Shown here piece after piece: positions 23,143-33,880 of a stretch of 64,000 bases of DNA. A program made the position numbers and the translations under genes. Numbering within the stretch: position 1 is the stretch's first letter; each line of letters begins with the position of its first letter. The notes beneath the pieces were generated by a model that saw only the letters and a program-made list of their open reading frames with translations, ran no database searches and was not told the origin of the DNA. Source of the DNA: Anniella stebbinsi (taxonomy: Eukaryota > Chordata > Lepidosauria > Squamata > Anniellidae); assembly GCA_029215795.1 (NCBI GenBank), contig JARDYH010000007.1, forward strand, positions 80,487,763 through 80,551,762, given 5' to 3'.

Positions 23143-23414
23143 CTGATACTCGTTGGGCCAAAACATGCTGACAGATAGCTCGACCTGGTGCCACTGCCGC
23201 CCGTGGGAGCCAGAGATGTTCCACACCACGCTGCCCAGCGGGCCACCGTTCACCTTCACATAGACATTCAGAGTTCCAGGGCTGTGGCCATCACGGCTGT
23301 ACATGAAGTAACTGAACTGGAGGCAGTGGGTGTCATTCTCACTCAGTGTCTGGAAGAGGATATGCCCTTTCTGCCCCTGAGCATGCTGGGAGGAGTTGAC
23401 CATCAGGTAGGAGC
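23143..23414 (-). CDS. PTPRU: PTPRU exon 3: main part of the MAM domain
   Basis: This 272-bp internal exon encodes about 91 residues of the MAM domain, the adhesive module of R2B phosphatases. It begins in phase 1 (GC completes a glycine codon from the upstream exon) with residues [10 protein letters not shown] and ends in phase 0 with FWPNEYQV. Visible hallmarks are the segments [16 protein letters not shown] and [11 protein letters not shown], a conserved cysteine in THC, and [12 protein letters not shown]. Three N-glycosylation sequons can be read: NSS, NDT and NIS. The acceptor is CATTGTAG and the donor GTGAGC on the minus strand. There are no stops or frameshifts, so the exon looks functional. 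A paralogue call of PTPRK, PTPRM or PTPRT is possible from this exon alone, but the neighbouring exons favour PTPRU. Confidence 0.95.
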
Positions 23415-23654
23415 CTACAATGGAGAGAGGGGGGGGGGGTGAACACAGATCCAACCATGCACTGCTGAATATGAACAGAGACCTTGCCTTGAGTCTTGCC
23501 TGCATGAACCCTGCTTGGAAGGACAAGCTTTTCACTCAGATCCACGATGACGCTACTCGTTCCCCCCATTTCAGGCACCGCTGAGCACACCACACTACTG
23601 ATACACACCCTTGCACAGAATCAGGCAGACTTTAGGCTTGCAGGACCTACATTG

Positions 23655-24260
23655 TTTTTTTTTTATTTTAATAAATGAATGGATTCATTAATTGTTGCCC
23701 TATAGCCAAAGCTCCCAGGACGATAGACATAATAAAAATAAATACAATAAAATCTGTGATAAAACACATTTGAAGTATCATCATCATCATCATCACATCA
23801 GTTTTTAAAGCAGCACCAGTCGTTTAAAATAATTTAAAAAGAAGAGATAAATATTCAAGTCACTAAAGCATGGGAAAAGACCATTTTTAAACACACAGCC
23901 ACAGAATTAAAGATACCATTAAAAACAAAACAAACAGAAGTTAAACATTCTCTTCAAAGGCCTGGCAGAATCAAAAGATCTTTGCCTGGTGCCTAAAAGT
24001 CAACAAAGAAGGTGCCAAGTGGACCTCTCTAGGGAGGGAATTTCACAAATTGTGGGCCACCACAGAAAAGGCCCACCCGCAACTAGCTACCCACTCAGAG
24101 CAGAGCCTCACACGATGATCTCAGGACATATGGGAAGAGGCAGTATACTTTTTCAGCAGAACCCCAAGGTCAACCAACCGGGGCTAGGTACAAAAGAATG
24201 TCTCAGGAAGGCGGGGATAGAATTGAGAAACAAGGCTGCCTCTGAGCATATGCTCAGCCC
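23655..24260 (-). mobile_element. L2-like LINE 3' fragment
   Basis: Inverted 3' hairpin (TTGCCCTATAGCCAAAGCTC), A-rich UTR, then TGGACCTCTCTAGGGAGGGA and CCACCACAGAAAAGGCCCAC, which translate on the minus strand as the AFSVVAP-type C-terminus in degraded form. Confidence 0.8.
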
Positions 24261-24658
24261 AGTAATTCATTTTGAATACCAGAACTGAAGCTCACCACAA
24301 ATCCTTCCACATACAATTTTACTTCTATTCCTCCCTTCCCAAGCTTTCTTGGGGAGGGGGGAACAGCACTCTGATCTTAGTCCCAGGGAGTCCAAGTTCT
24401 CCACCCCTTCCCTTTCCCCCTTGCAGCTAGAGCAGAACGAACTGTGCTGGCTGCCTCTCAGAGGTTGCTAAAACGACCTCAGAGGGAAGGCAAAGGGGGT
24501 GTTCCTGTGGGCAGGGAGGGAAGGGGATTGAGGAGACCAGATCACAAGGAATCCTCAGGCCTTTCCAGCCTCCTTTCTCCCCTCCCCTTCCCTGATACCA
24601 CAGCTAGACAGGCAAAAATATCACCTCTGCCATGCCTCCCACTCTAAATCAGTATAGG
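24261..24658. other. No gene recognised
   Basis: Mixed C- and G-rich intronic sequence between an L2-like fragment and the nested TIR elements. Confidence 0.4.
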
Positions 24659-24985
24659 TAGAGATGTGAAGGCCCAGAAAAAAAATAGGAAAATTCAGGG
24701 GGAAATGTAGGGTGACCAGACATCCGGATCCCCCTGGACATGTCCGGAAAAGGGGGCCAAATTTGAGTCCGGGGAGGAAATTTCAAAATATCCCCCAAAG
24801 TCCGGAAAATTGGGCCTCTCCCGTGCCATCCGGGCCTTGTTCTTGGCTAGCGCAGTTGCGCCGGCCAAGAACAAGGCCCAGATCAGCCAGGGAAGAGGCT
24901 GGAACGACGCACGCCCACACTTCCAGGTGCGCGTCATTCCAGCCTCCTCCCCTCTGCCATCCGGGCCTTGTTCTTGGCTAGAGCA

Positions 24986-25074
24986 GCCCGGCACGCAGCC
25001 CGGCGCGCAGCCCGGCGCACGGCCCGGCGCACGGCCCGGCGCACGGCCCGGCCCGGCACGCGGCACAGCCCGGC
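24986..25074. repeat. 12-bp GC-rich minisatellite
   Basis: Units of the type CCCGGCGCACGG repeat about seven times. Because 12 is a multiple of 3, all frames are open and give short Gly-Arg-Ala-Pro repeats that are not evidence of a protein. Confidence 0.85.
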
Positions 25075-25772
25075 CTGGGGGATTGCTTGGAGGCACCTGA
25101 TCCGGCGGGCGGCACAGGCGTTGCTGCCTACCCTGGCTCAATTTGTGGGCGGCCTGGTAGGATGTTCGGAGGAGGCACCTGGTCCGGCGGCCGGCATGGG
25201 CATTGCAGTCTATCCTGGCGTGCGGTGCGGCATGGCATGGCCTGGTAAGTGGGGCATTATGGAGCATGGGGTGGCCTGGCTGGCCATGGAGCATCCCGGC
25301 CTGGCATGCAGAGTTTCATGGCATGCAGAGTGGCCTGTCCCAGCCTGGAGCACGGGCATCTTAGCCCAGCCTGGTGCGCAGATCTGGAGCTGGATGTTAT
25401 GTTATTTTTCTTGTTGTTACTACTATTATAGTTGAGTGCTGCTGCTACTGTATATAAACTTTTTAAAAGCAATTTGCTGCTCTTGTATGTATGCGTGTGG
25501 GGGGGTACTAAATTAATAGAAGACCAAATGAACTGGCTTTAGCTACAATTTAAATCCAGTGGGGTGGGGGGTAGATTAGATTTCATTATTGGCAGCATTG
25601 ATTAAATTAGTTTTCACATATTTTCCATATATTCCTTGAGTACTGATTTTGATGAATTAATTGGGGGGGGGGTACATGTGGATGTTTTTTTAAAACTATT
25701 ATTAGATTTGCCATGGGTGAGTATGTTGGGGTATATGGATATTTATTTTATTTTTAGTCTTGGTTAAGTGTG

Positions 25773-25955
25773 TGTGGTTGGTTGGTTGGTTGGTTTTTGC
25801 CTTGGTGCATGTGTGGATTTTTATTATTTTTTCCTTTGGTGAGTATGTGGATGAGTGTTGTATTTTTAATGTTATTTTATTGCCTTGGGTATGTGCATGT
25901 TTGTGTGTAGATTTATTATGTCTACTGTTAATTTGCCTTGTGTGGGTGGCTGATT

Positions 25956-25988
<33 letters not shown>

Positions 25989-26127
25989 CCTTTGGTGAAT
26001 GTGGGGGTGGATTTTTATTCCCCCTCCCCTGTTACGTGTATGGGAGGAGGTTGTGTGTGTGTTTTTAATTGCCTTGGGGAAGATGTGGGGTTTCCCCACA
26101 CACACACACACACACACACTTTGAGTG
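25773..26127. repeat. Low-complexity cluster: (GGTT)n, (GAT)n, (CA)n
   Basis: GGTT units at 25777-25794, GAT units at 25956-25988 and CA units at 26098-26120 in a GT-rich stretch. Confidence 0.85.
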
Positions 26128-26214
26128 AGTGTGTAGGGGTGTGTAGATTTTAATTTGTATTGCCTGAGTATGAGGTGTGTGTGGATGATGGTGATGATGA
26201 TGACACAACATTGG

Positions 26215-26560
26215 GTGGGATGACTAATACCCTGGAAGACAGAAACAAACTTCAAAGTGATCTTGATAGAGTGGAGCGCTGGGCTGAAAACAGCAGAATG
26301 AAATTTAATAGGGATAAATGCCAATTTATACAAGTAGAAAAAAGAAACCAAATGCACAGTTACAAGATGGGGGATACTTGGCTCAGCAACACTACAGGCG
26401 AGAAGGATCTTGGAATTGTTGTAGATCCCAAGCTTAATATGAGCCAACAGTGTGACGGGACTGCAAAATAAGCAAGCACTATTTTGGACTGCATTAATAG
26501 AAGTATAGCTTCCAAATTGTGTGAGGTACTGGTTAGGGTTAGGATGCTACAAGCATACAA
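26215..26560 (+). pseudogene. CR1-like LINE reverse-transcriptase fragment
   Basis: Translation from 26160 frame gives DLDRVERWAENSRMKFNRDK, then QMHSYKMGDTWLSNTTGEKD and LGIVVDPKLNMSQQCDG. These are typical of the thumb region of vertebrate non-LTR polymerases. A stop follows at 26471, although related sequence continues in frame (ASTILDCINRSIASKLCEV). It is a dead remnant inside the 24708-27851 element. Confidence 0.8.
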
Positions 26561-26640
26561 ATGACACTTGCTGAAATTCCCTTTTCAATACAGCTCTTAA
26601 AGATACAGGAGCCCTCCTTTCCATATGATCACTCTAACTA
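26555..26640. mobile_element. Fragment of the TAGGGTGACC palindromic family
   Basis: ACAAATGACACTTGCTGAAA, AGATACAGGAGCCCTCC and TTTCCATATGATCACTCTA match the right halves of 18593-18912 and 44463-44789. Confidence 0.7.
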
Positions 26641-27650
26641 ATTGAATGATTGTAATTTTTCCTGTTACCATAGTTCTTTAACTTCCATAGCCAGTGGTGT
26701 ATATTTTTCTCTCTTTAATTCTTCCTTTTCTGCAACAGTTTTCTCATTAGGTATTGTTATGTCATTGAGGTAGGTGTGTTTTTTCTTTGTTGTTTTTGAC
26801 TGTCATGTCTGGTTGATTGCAAAGTATTGATTTGTCCCAGAATTGTTCTGTCCAAGTAAGGTAATATTTGAGTGTGTAGCGTGGTTTGGCTTGAGTGTGT
26901 CTGAATCTCCTAGGCTCTGAAAGCATCTTTCTGGAGAGCACCTGCTGGTTGCATGTTCTCTGCACACTGAGGCAATGTAAATTCAGGATATACTTGGATA
27001 AAAGGAGGGAAAGATCCTTATCTAGCATTGTAATAATGGGCATCTGTTCTGGCATATCTTTGTATTGTACTGACCATGGTCTTGTTCACATGGCTAATGA
27101 ATCAGAGATATAATCACACATTGTTAGATTAGTTTCTCACTGATCAACCAGAAGTTGAAACAAGCTAAGAGGCGAGAAGTGACTACAACAAGGCTTTAGT
27201 CCATTTTGTTCCATGGCTAATGTTTGCAGGGTAATCATATTTTATACTCTTCCTGCATGCTAGGTTGCTAGTTTGTTGTACTAGATTTCTCTGCACTTGT
27301 CCACTGCTTCATTTGTTCAATGGTAAAAGTATGCTGAATCTGTGAGTATGGATATGAGAAAAATCATGGGGAAAGAATGTTAAACGTTAGGAAAGTTGAG
27401 ACTATTATAATTCCAGTGAAAGATTTGCAGTCAGAAAAGATATTTGAGGGAAGGGGAGACTCTATCACACAGAGTATAGTAAAAGCTTCAAAGAACAGCA
27501 AAAGCTACAAAAATAGAAGTGAGTGAATTTCAGATACATTCAATGTCTCACTTGTTCTTTATTTCAGTGATTTTAACATTAAGATGTTGTGTAGAACAAG
27601 TTTGTCTTAATTGTATGCTGTGAAATCAGACATGTGACCAAGGCCATGTT

Positions 27651-27803
27651 TGGGTGGGCACACCCCCTTGGGGGCTGGACATGTTGATGGGCACGCCCCC
27701 TTGGGGGATGGACATGTTGGTGGGCACGCCCCCTTGGCGGCTGGACATGTTGATGGGCACGCCCCCTTGGGGGATGGACATGTTGGTGGGCACGCCCCCT
27801 TGA
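27651..27803. repeat. 33-bp minisatellite, about 4.5 copies
   Basis: Unit GGACATGTTGATGGGCACGC plus CCCCTTGGGGGAT, with alternating variants (GAT/GTT, GGGGGAT/GGCGGCT). The unit is 11 codons, so open frames on both strands show an 11-residue repeat. It lies just inside the right end of the inner TIR element. Confidence 0.9.
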
Positions 27804-27989
27804 GGCGGCCATATTGTCCTCCTTTTTGGTTTCCAAAATATGGTCACCCTAGGAAATGGCTTTTTTCCTTTTTTTCTGAAAAATTTCAATTTTTCCCCTT
27901 TTTTGGGGGGGAAGAAACTGAAATTTGGGGAGGGGAAGGGAATTTTTTTTAAAAAAAATCCATTTTTTTTCTGGGCCTTCACATCTCTA

Positions 27990-28506
27990 GGTAGTCCACA
28001 GAAATGTGTGATCACCCAGCTGTTTGGAATACTGCATACAGGAAGCTAAACAAAGGCAACAGAAGAGGTAACTTTAGAATCCAGAACAGATGACTTTTCA
28101 TAAGCATATGCCTCTGTGATTGGCCACACAGGACCACAAGGTGGCTTGCAAAATCGTCATTATACGGGTGGGGCAATACCCCCCCCCAAAAACCCAGTAA
28201 AACAGATATAAAGCAAAACAAATAAGCTGCCGTGATATGAACAACGTCAGCCTTTTGGAATATTTTTTTTACTAAGTATAATCACTTATACCTGCGTCCC
28301 ATTAATCGTTGTCTCTCTTTTACAGTGCAAATTGGAATATTATGCATCTGTGAATCATAGCTACGTCCTTGTTGACAGCTGCAATTGAATTTGCATTTAT
28401 TGAGCAATGGGCTCAAACACACATCCCATCCACATCAAACACACATCCCATCCCATTCTGCATGTCGGAATTTGTTCAATGAGAAGTGGGATGTTGTTGT
28501 TGCTAT
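27990..28506. other. No gene recognised
   Basis: Contains a C9 run near 28180 and a duplicated ACACATCCCATCC word at 28420-28450. Confidence 0.45.
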
Positions 28507-28689
28507 TATTATCATCATCATCATCATCCTCACCATCATCAATAATAATTGATATCAATATTGTTCAATGAGAAGTGGTTTATTATTATTATCAATAATA
28601 ATTGATTAACTTAGAGATGTGCAGAAATAATAATAATTATTATTAATAATAATAATAATAATAATTGATTAACTTGGAGATGTCCAGAA

Positions 28690-28725
<36 letters not shown>

Positions 28726-28942
28726 TAATTACATTTATATACTGCCCCATAGCCGAAGCTCTCTGGGCGGTTTACAAAATTTTAAAAGACTGAACATTAA
28801 AAAGTCAATATACAACATTTAAAACCATAAAACATAGAAACAGTTGATATTTAAAACATTTGAAACCTTTACACCTGGCCAAAAATAATAATAATAAAAA
28901 TAATAAATTATTATTATTATTATTAATAATAATAATAATAAT
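28507..28942 (-). mobile_element. L2-like LINE tail embedded in TAA/TTA repeats
   Basis: ATC and TTA microsatellites with duplicated phrases (ATTGTTCAATGAGAAGTGG, AATAATTGATTAACTTGGAG), then at 28738 the inverted L2-like 3' hairpin (CTGCCCCATAGCCGAAGCTC) and A-rich UTR, then a further TTA/TAA block (28882-28942). Confidence 0.75.
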
Positions 28943-28984
28943 GCTAGTCACCTCCAAGTGATTCTCTCTCACTCTCTTTATCAC

Positions 28985-29240
28985 ACTCACATACACAGCC
29001 ACATGAACAGTACTTTTGCTGCTTGATCGTAGCCAAATAGACCATGATAATTATTTACAACTTCCCTAGAAAATGGAAGCTGGCTGCTTCCCTTCAATGA
29101 TTATTGCCCTGACACTCCTATCTCCACCTGGATTTAAACCATTTAATTTCCAGTTCCGCTTCCTCGAATCATTTAACACGTAGCTGCTTCTCACTTTAAG
29201 CTGTGCTCAGCAGGCTGCTAAGCTGTTCAGAGGCCATTAG
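28985..29240. other. Possible conserved non-coding block
   Basis: Unique sequence with TTTAAACCATTTAATTTCC, TTTAACACGTAGCTGCTTC and CCATTAGCATAACAAACATGG. No repeat or exon recognised. Proposed only from its texture. Confidence 0.25.
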
Positions 29241-29436
29241 CATAACAAACATGGTTGCAGGGCAGCACCTCGGCTTGGGGCAGAGCGGGAATGGCTACTC
29301 GCGCCCCCTCCCACGACACCATTCCAACCGGCATAGAACTTTCCAGTGGAGGCTGGTGTCTCCCATTTCAGAGGGGCTGTGAATCCCTTCTGGGTTTCAG
29401 CCAGAACTCTAAAGGAGCTATCCAAAGTGCCAAATT

Positions 29437-29855
29437 TATTTATTTATTTATTATTGCATTTCTATGCCACCCAACAGCCAAAAATCTCTGAGCAGTTCAC
29501 AAAAATTAAAACAATAAAGTATAATTCAGGGTATAAAACAAACCACAATATAAAAACACTTCCTTTGGCAGGGGCTCACAGAGAAAGTTCCCTGAAGATC
29601 ATCTTAGGGTCTGGGCAAGTACATATGGGGGAGGTGTTCCTTCAGATAACCTGGCCCCAAGCCATTTAGGGCTTTGAATGTTAATACCAGCACTTTGAAT
29701 TGGCCCTGGACCTGGACCAGCAGCCAGTGAAGCTGGAAAAGTACTGGTGAAATGTAGTCTCATTGGACAGTCCCTGTTAACAAACGTGCTGACCCGTTTA
29801 GTACCAGTTGAAGTTTCTGGACTGTTTTCAAGCCAGCCCAAGATATAATAAATTG
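29437..29855 (-). mobile_element. L2-like LINE 3' fragment, part 1
   Basis: Starts with a TTTATTTATTTATTTATTA tail and the inverted hairpin TTTCTATGCCACCCAACAGC, then the family UTR and the C-terminal coding region (TTCCTTCAGATAACCTGGCC). It is interrupted at 29856 by a TIR element and appears to resume at about 30405. Confidence 0.8.
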
Positions 29856-30396
29856 TAGGGCTGTGCACGGACCCCCCGATCCAATCTGGATCCCGATCTG
29901 GGAGGTCCAGATCAGGCCCGATCCAATCCACCTCAGATCTGGATCCAGATCTGCTCTGGGTCCCTTCAGAGCCCACCCTCCCACTCTCCCCACTCCCTCC
30001 CTCCCCCCAATCACTCTGCTTACCTGCTGCCTCCTCCTCCATCGTCCTGCCGTCATCTTCCGTACTCACTGTAGGTCGCCGCATTTCCTGGTCACGGCAG
30101 GTGATAACATGACCCGCCGCAACCAGGAAATGTGGCGGCCCATAGCAAGGAGGCAGGACGACGTGGGACGATGCAGAAAAGGCTACAGGTAAGCAGGGCG
30201 ATTGGGGGATGGAGGGAGAGAGCAGGGAGAGTGGGAGGGAGGGCTCTGCATGGACTCGGAGTGGATCCAGATCATGGATCCAATCCAGCCCAACCCAGGC
30301 CCGATCCGATCCAGTTCGGATTGGGCCCATATTGGCCTGGATTGGCCTGATCTGCTCTGGATTCGGGATCCAGCTCTGGATCTGGTCACAGCCCTA
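29856..30396. mobile_element. hAT-like foldback element inserted in an L2-like LINE
   Basis: Termini TAGGGCTGTGCACGGACCCC and GGTCACAGCCCTA. Flanking ATAAATTG and ATGCATTG agree at 6 of 8 positions. The interior has GATCC-rich arms and CTTACCTGCTGCCTCC mirrored by an ACAGGTAAGCAGG border, around a GGTGATAACATGACC centre. It has the layout of the 50146 and 59384 elements but is more diverged. No protein. Confidence 0.75.
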
Positions 30397-30439
30397 ATGC
30401 ATTGAAGTAATCCAGATGACAAGTCATCAGAGCATGGAT

Positions 30440-31105
30440 GACTATAGCTAGGCCATTGCGGCGGCTCAGACTGCCATTTACAGCTTCGGTTGGCTCGCTA
30501 GCTACAACCTCTTGGCCACAGTGGTACAAGCATTGGTAACCTCAAGACTGGATTACTGCAATGTGTTATATGTGGGGCTGCCCTAGCTCCAGTGCTCCGG
30601 ACACTGGAGCTAGTGCAGAATGTAGCAGGAGCTGCCACTTTTTAGTATATAACTCCTTTGCTGAGGAAATTGCCCTGGCTACCTATTGGCTATTGGGCCA
30701 GGTTTAAGGTTTTGGTACTAGTGTACAAAGCCCTAAACAACTTGGGACCAGGATACCTGAGAGAGCGCATTCTCCCTTACCAACCTGCCTGATCACTGAG
30801 GTCATGAGTTAGACCTGTGGCCCAAATGGAATCCACCAGGAGAAGAGCCTTTAGTGTAGTGGCCCCTTCTCTGTGGAACACTCTGCCCTGGAGGTCAGGC
30901 AGGCACTAGGCTACTTCCAGCACCTCCTTTAAGCAACTCTGTTTTGAGAAGCCTTTCTCAACGGACTAGCCACTGTTTTTCTGGTTCCTTTGTTTTTAAA
31001 TTGAATCAATTTTAATATTCTTTTTAATCTTCTTCCTTTTACTGTTTATACTGATGTTCACCACTCTGGAATTTGTTTTAGATAATTGCGCAATATATAA
31101 ATATT

Positions 31106-31145
<40 letters not shown>

Positions 31146-31146
31146 G
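30440..31146 (+). mobile_element. L2-like LINE 3' end with (TAA)n tail
   Basis: Degraded polymerase C-terminus (TSRLDYCNVLYVGLP with a frameshift nearby, later LVYKALNNLGPGYLRERIL), a 3' UTR and a TAA tail at 31107-31145. Several frame breaks. Confidence 0.8.
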
Positions 31147-31399
31147 ATATATCAGCCTGAACCTACTCCCAAAATGGGTTCCTGGGACTTCGGGGAGCAC
31201 TCAGACTCCTCCTCTGAGACAGACTCCTCCCCTTTCCCAAGAGGTTGGGACCTCATCAGCTGCCCTATGGGCTCGGGCCCCTGTCATGGCATGGGCCCTG
31301 GCAGGACCTGACCACTGTCCTCCACTGGGGCCTCCACTTCTTCCTTCTCCTCAGAGTCTTCCGATCAGGGGATGGCAGTTGGAGCCAAAGGCAAAAGGG

Positions 31400-31680
31400 G
31401 TGGGGCTAAAGGCAAAACAGGGGTGGAACCAAAATACCAAAAATGCCAGCCTAGTTCAGCTTTAAGCTCTTACTGCCAGGTACTAAAGCCTTAGGAGAGG
31501 CATTTTAACCATTCAGTATGGGGGGTGGGGGGACTGCATAAAAGCTGAGAAATCACCAAGGTATGGGTATTTAGGGGAAATGGATTGGGGCCACCTGAGG
31601 AAACTCGGAAGGCTAAATTGAACCCCCTGGAGGGAGAGATTTGCCCCCCAGGCCTGAGGTTCTACACCCCTGCTCTAGAC
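31400..31680. mobile_element. Dispersed DNA-element family, copy 1
   Basis: AAAGGGGTGGGGCTAAAGGC, GCTTTAAGCTCTTACTGCCA, GCCTTAGGAGAGGCATTTTA and CCTGAGGTTCTACACCCCTG recur at 44795-44980 and 54550-54858. The right end resembles hAT-type CAGGGGTGCAGAACCTCAGG in reverse. Confidence 0.6.
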
Positions 31681-32689
31681 TAAGCGTCCATGGCCCCAAT
31701 CCATATCAGAACCACCCTGTGCCAGGAGGGGTGTTCAAAGCCTTTCCCCCTCAGCCACCTTTTCCCATGCATTGGTTCTGATCCAGATCAAGGCACACAT
31801 ATTTACTCTCGTGTAAATATGAAGAGAGAGGTCAGGGTGTGCAATACGATGAATGTAACATGTCGTTTGACCCTAAACCCCTGACAATGAAACTCGAGAA
31901 CACAGCAGACAAAAGAAAAAAAATGAGATTTTTTTTTCTCTTTTTAATATGCTATCTGTCTTAATAGTCCTGCTAAGTAAGAAGAATGGCCCATTTGTTT
32001 AAATCCAGAATTGTTTTCTTGACAGCAGCCCTTTAATTTTTAATTGCATTTGCTAGTTTAATTTACACAAGGCCACATGATCGTCTTTTTCCAAGATTCC
32101 TCCCCAGATATATTCTGGCTCCGGCAGAAAGAAAACACAGCAATTTAACCAGAGTGTGATAAAAAAAAAAAAATGCACGCAAATAAACATGTGCACCATG
32201 TCTGCCTCCTGCTGGATGACATGAGAATTACTGTCCACTGTATCCCAAATTCTATAGGTCCCATACTGCCAATACATTCCCATTCTACTCTAGCCTGCGG
32301 AACAGGAAGCGACACGTCTTCAGTTCTGTCAGAGACTCAAAATCTAGAGCCCACAGCGAACCATAAAATAAAATCATGGCTGGAGGGGCGGGGAGAGAGA
32401 TCCTACATCGTTCCTTAACAGCATCAGCTTTCACATTTATTCACTTTTGGGTTGGGTTCATTCAGTGTCACTTTGCTTGCCGATTTCATCAGCTACTTGG
32501 AGCCCTGTATGCGGGGTCAGAGGGAGGCAGAATGAGAGGGAAATAGCAGGGACATGGATGAGAGGGGAAAGGGTGATCTTGCCAGTTCGCTGAGCCAATG
32601 TTGAGATCCTACATCTATGGCCCTGTGTCATGTGTAAGGTGCACCTTAGATGGTGGGGAGATGCAGTGCAAAGCCTCCCCAGAAGTTCT
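31681..32689. other. Mostly unique sequence; possible conserved block at 31890-32100
   Basis: 31900-32090 contains long AT-rich but non-repetitive words (AGCAGCCCTTTAATTTTTAA, TTGCTAGTTTAATTTACAC) and a poly-A run at 32160. No exon recognised. Confidence 0.3.
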
Positions 32690-32935
32690 TCACAGGTGAG
32701 CAGAATCATGGAGGCACAAGCGGTCCCTTGGATAACTTTGGCCCAAACCATATGAGGCTTTAAAGGTAACAAACCAGCACTTTAAATTGGGCTCAAAACA
32801 TACCCGAAACCAATACAGACATGATGACAATGGAGTCACATGCTCCAAATAATGTGCTCCCATCAACATTCTGGACCTGATGTCATTTCCAAACATTCTT
32901 CAGAAGTAGATCTTTATAATGTGTGCTGCCATAGT
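32690..32935 (-). mobile_element. LINE fragment, L2-like or CR1-like
   Basis: ACTTTGGCCCAAACCATATG and AACCAGCACTTTAAATTGGG are the inverted phrases used in the coding end of the local L2-like family. Confidence 0.5.
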
Positions 32936-32959
32936 GCAACCTGGATGTAACTAAACTGT

Positions 32960-33174
32960 GGGCCTGTTCAGACAACATGTTAAGCCATGGTTAGGCCACT
33001 AACCCTTTTGCAACAAGTGGTTAGTGGGTGTGTTTAAACCATGGTTATGTAGCCACCCTGTTTAGGAATGGTTCACCCAACACACTAAGTCATGGTTCAC
33101 ACAGCATGCTAAGCCATCACGTTTAGCTCAAAACACTTAACCATCATGATTTAGCGTGTTGTCTGAACAGGGCC
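32960..33174. mobile_element. TIR element, GGCCTGTTCAGACAACA family
   Basis: The left end GGGCCTGTTCAGACAACATG is mirrored by TGTTGTCTGAACAGGGCC at the right. The interior holds CCATGGTTAGGCCACTAACC-type inverted words. Related fragments are at 19207-19379 and 40356-40620. Confidence 0.75.
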
Positions 33175-33239
33175 TGTGTGACATAGTGGGCAGGTCACTA
33201 GCTGTAGCCAAACACTCTGAGCCCATATGATCACTGCAG

Positions 33240-33470
33240 ACAGCAAATAAGACCAAAACCAAATCATAATATAAATTTACTAATTCTATACAACAAGAAC
33301 AGCAATAATAGCAGCAACAGCACTAAGCAGTTTTTAAAAAACCTCAGTAACTGTCCAAACCTGCCAAAGGCTTTAGGAAATAACAACCAATAGCTAAGAA
33401 TAACTGGAGAAGCAGGCCGATAGGGGAGGTGCATTCCTCATTTGGGTGCCGCAACAGAAAAGGCTGTGTT
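33240..33470 (-). mobile_element. L2-like LINE 3' fragment, degraded
   Basis: A-rich inverted UTR followed by GGAGGTGCATTCCTCATTTG and CGCAACAGAAAAGGCTGTG, the inverted C-terminal coding words of the family. Confidence 0.55.
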
Positions 33471-33529
33471 TATCCTCTCAAAAATCCTATGAAATAGATG
33501 AATACCATGACTAATTTATAGAACAGAGA

Positions 33530-33880
33530 ATGTAGATGCAACTAGTCACTGGCTACTAGCCATGGTGGCTATATGCTACCTCCAGGATCAGAGGGATCAT
33601 CTCAATACTAGTCACAAAGGAGCAACAATGGGAGACAGCTATTCCCTTTCCATCCTACTTGTGGAAAACTGGGAGCATCTGGTTGGCCACTCTTGGGAAA
33701 CATAATCCTAGACTAGAAGAACTTTGGGTCTGATCCATGCAGGGTTCCTCTCACATTCATATGATAAGAGAGATTGAACTGCTCGAGGCCACCCAAGGAA
33801 TATACTACTGATATGGGAACTCAAACCTAGGGTATCCAGCTCCAAGTTCAACACTGTATCCATTGCAGCTCACACTGGCG
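33530..33880. mobile_element. CR1 3' fragment (+) followed by SINE remnant (-)
   Basis: 33540-33690 contains GGCTACTAGCCATGGTGGCT and ATGCTACCTCCAGGATCAGA, the CR1 3' UTR. 33750-33880 resembles the inverted tRNA SINE (AACTCAAACCTAGGGTATCC, CCATTGCAGCTCACACTGG). Confidence 0.6.

Larger units (their letters stand above)
11861..23414 (-). other. PTPRU: PTPRU locus, ectodomain part (five exons and four introns)
   Basis: Five exons on the minus strand form part of a type R2B receptor protein tyrosine phosphatase, a single-pass membrane protein whose extracellular MAM, Ig and FN3 domains mediate cell contact and whose cytoplasmic half carries two phosphatase domains. Seen: exons of 272, 82, 116, 175 and 294 bp, all with GT donors and AG acceptors, compatible phases, and a joined open frame of 313 residues. 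Introns in transcript order are 1448, 6192, 1537 and 1438 bp. Known: the R2B family (PTPRK, PTPRM, PTPRT, PTPRU) has this domain order, and these exon sizes agree with my recollection of the family. PTPRU is preferred because of strings such as [14 protein letters not shown] and [19 protein letters not shown]. The signal peptide, first MAM segment, later FN3 repeats, membrane segment and phosphatase domains are not in the window. Exon numbers below are by family analogy. Confidence 0.93.
24708..27851. mobile_element. Inner 3.1-kb TIR element, TAGGGTGACC family
   Basis: It starts TAGGGTGACCAGACATCC and ends ATATGGTCACCCTA, flanked on both sides by GGAAATG. It contains a GC minisatellite, low-complexity GT/GAT tracts, a LINE fragment, a piece of another TIR element and a 33-bp minisatellite. 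No transposase-like frame was seen, so it is a non-autonomous composite. Confidence 0.7.
24659..27989. mobile_element. Outer TIR element split by a later insertion
   Basis: Left part 24659-24707 starts TAGAGATGTGAAGGCCCAGA. Right part 27852-27989 ends TCTGGGCCTTCACATCTCTA. The 20-bp termini are exact inverted repeats. No good flanking duplication was found (AGTATAGG against GGTAGTCC). The element at 24708-27851 interrupts it. Confidence 0.75.

Noticed and set aside
24968..25435. 155-codon frame with ARRAARRTARRT repeats
   Set aside because: A 12-bp minisatellite keeps all frames open; it is not evidence of an arginine-rich protein.
25872..26447. 191-codon minus-strand frame with His repeats
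   Set aside because: It is generated by GAT/CA/GT microsatellites and the antisense of a LINE fragment.
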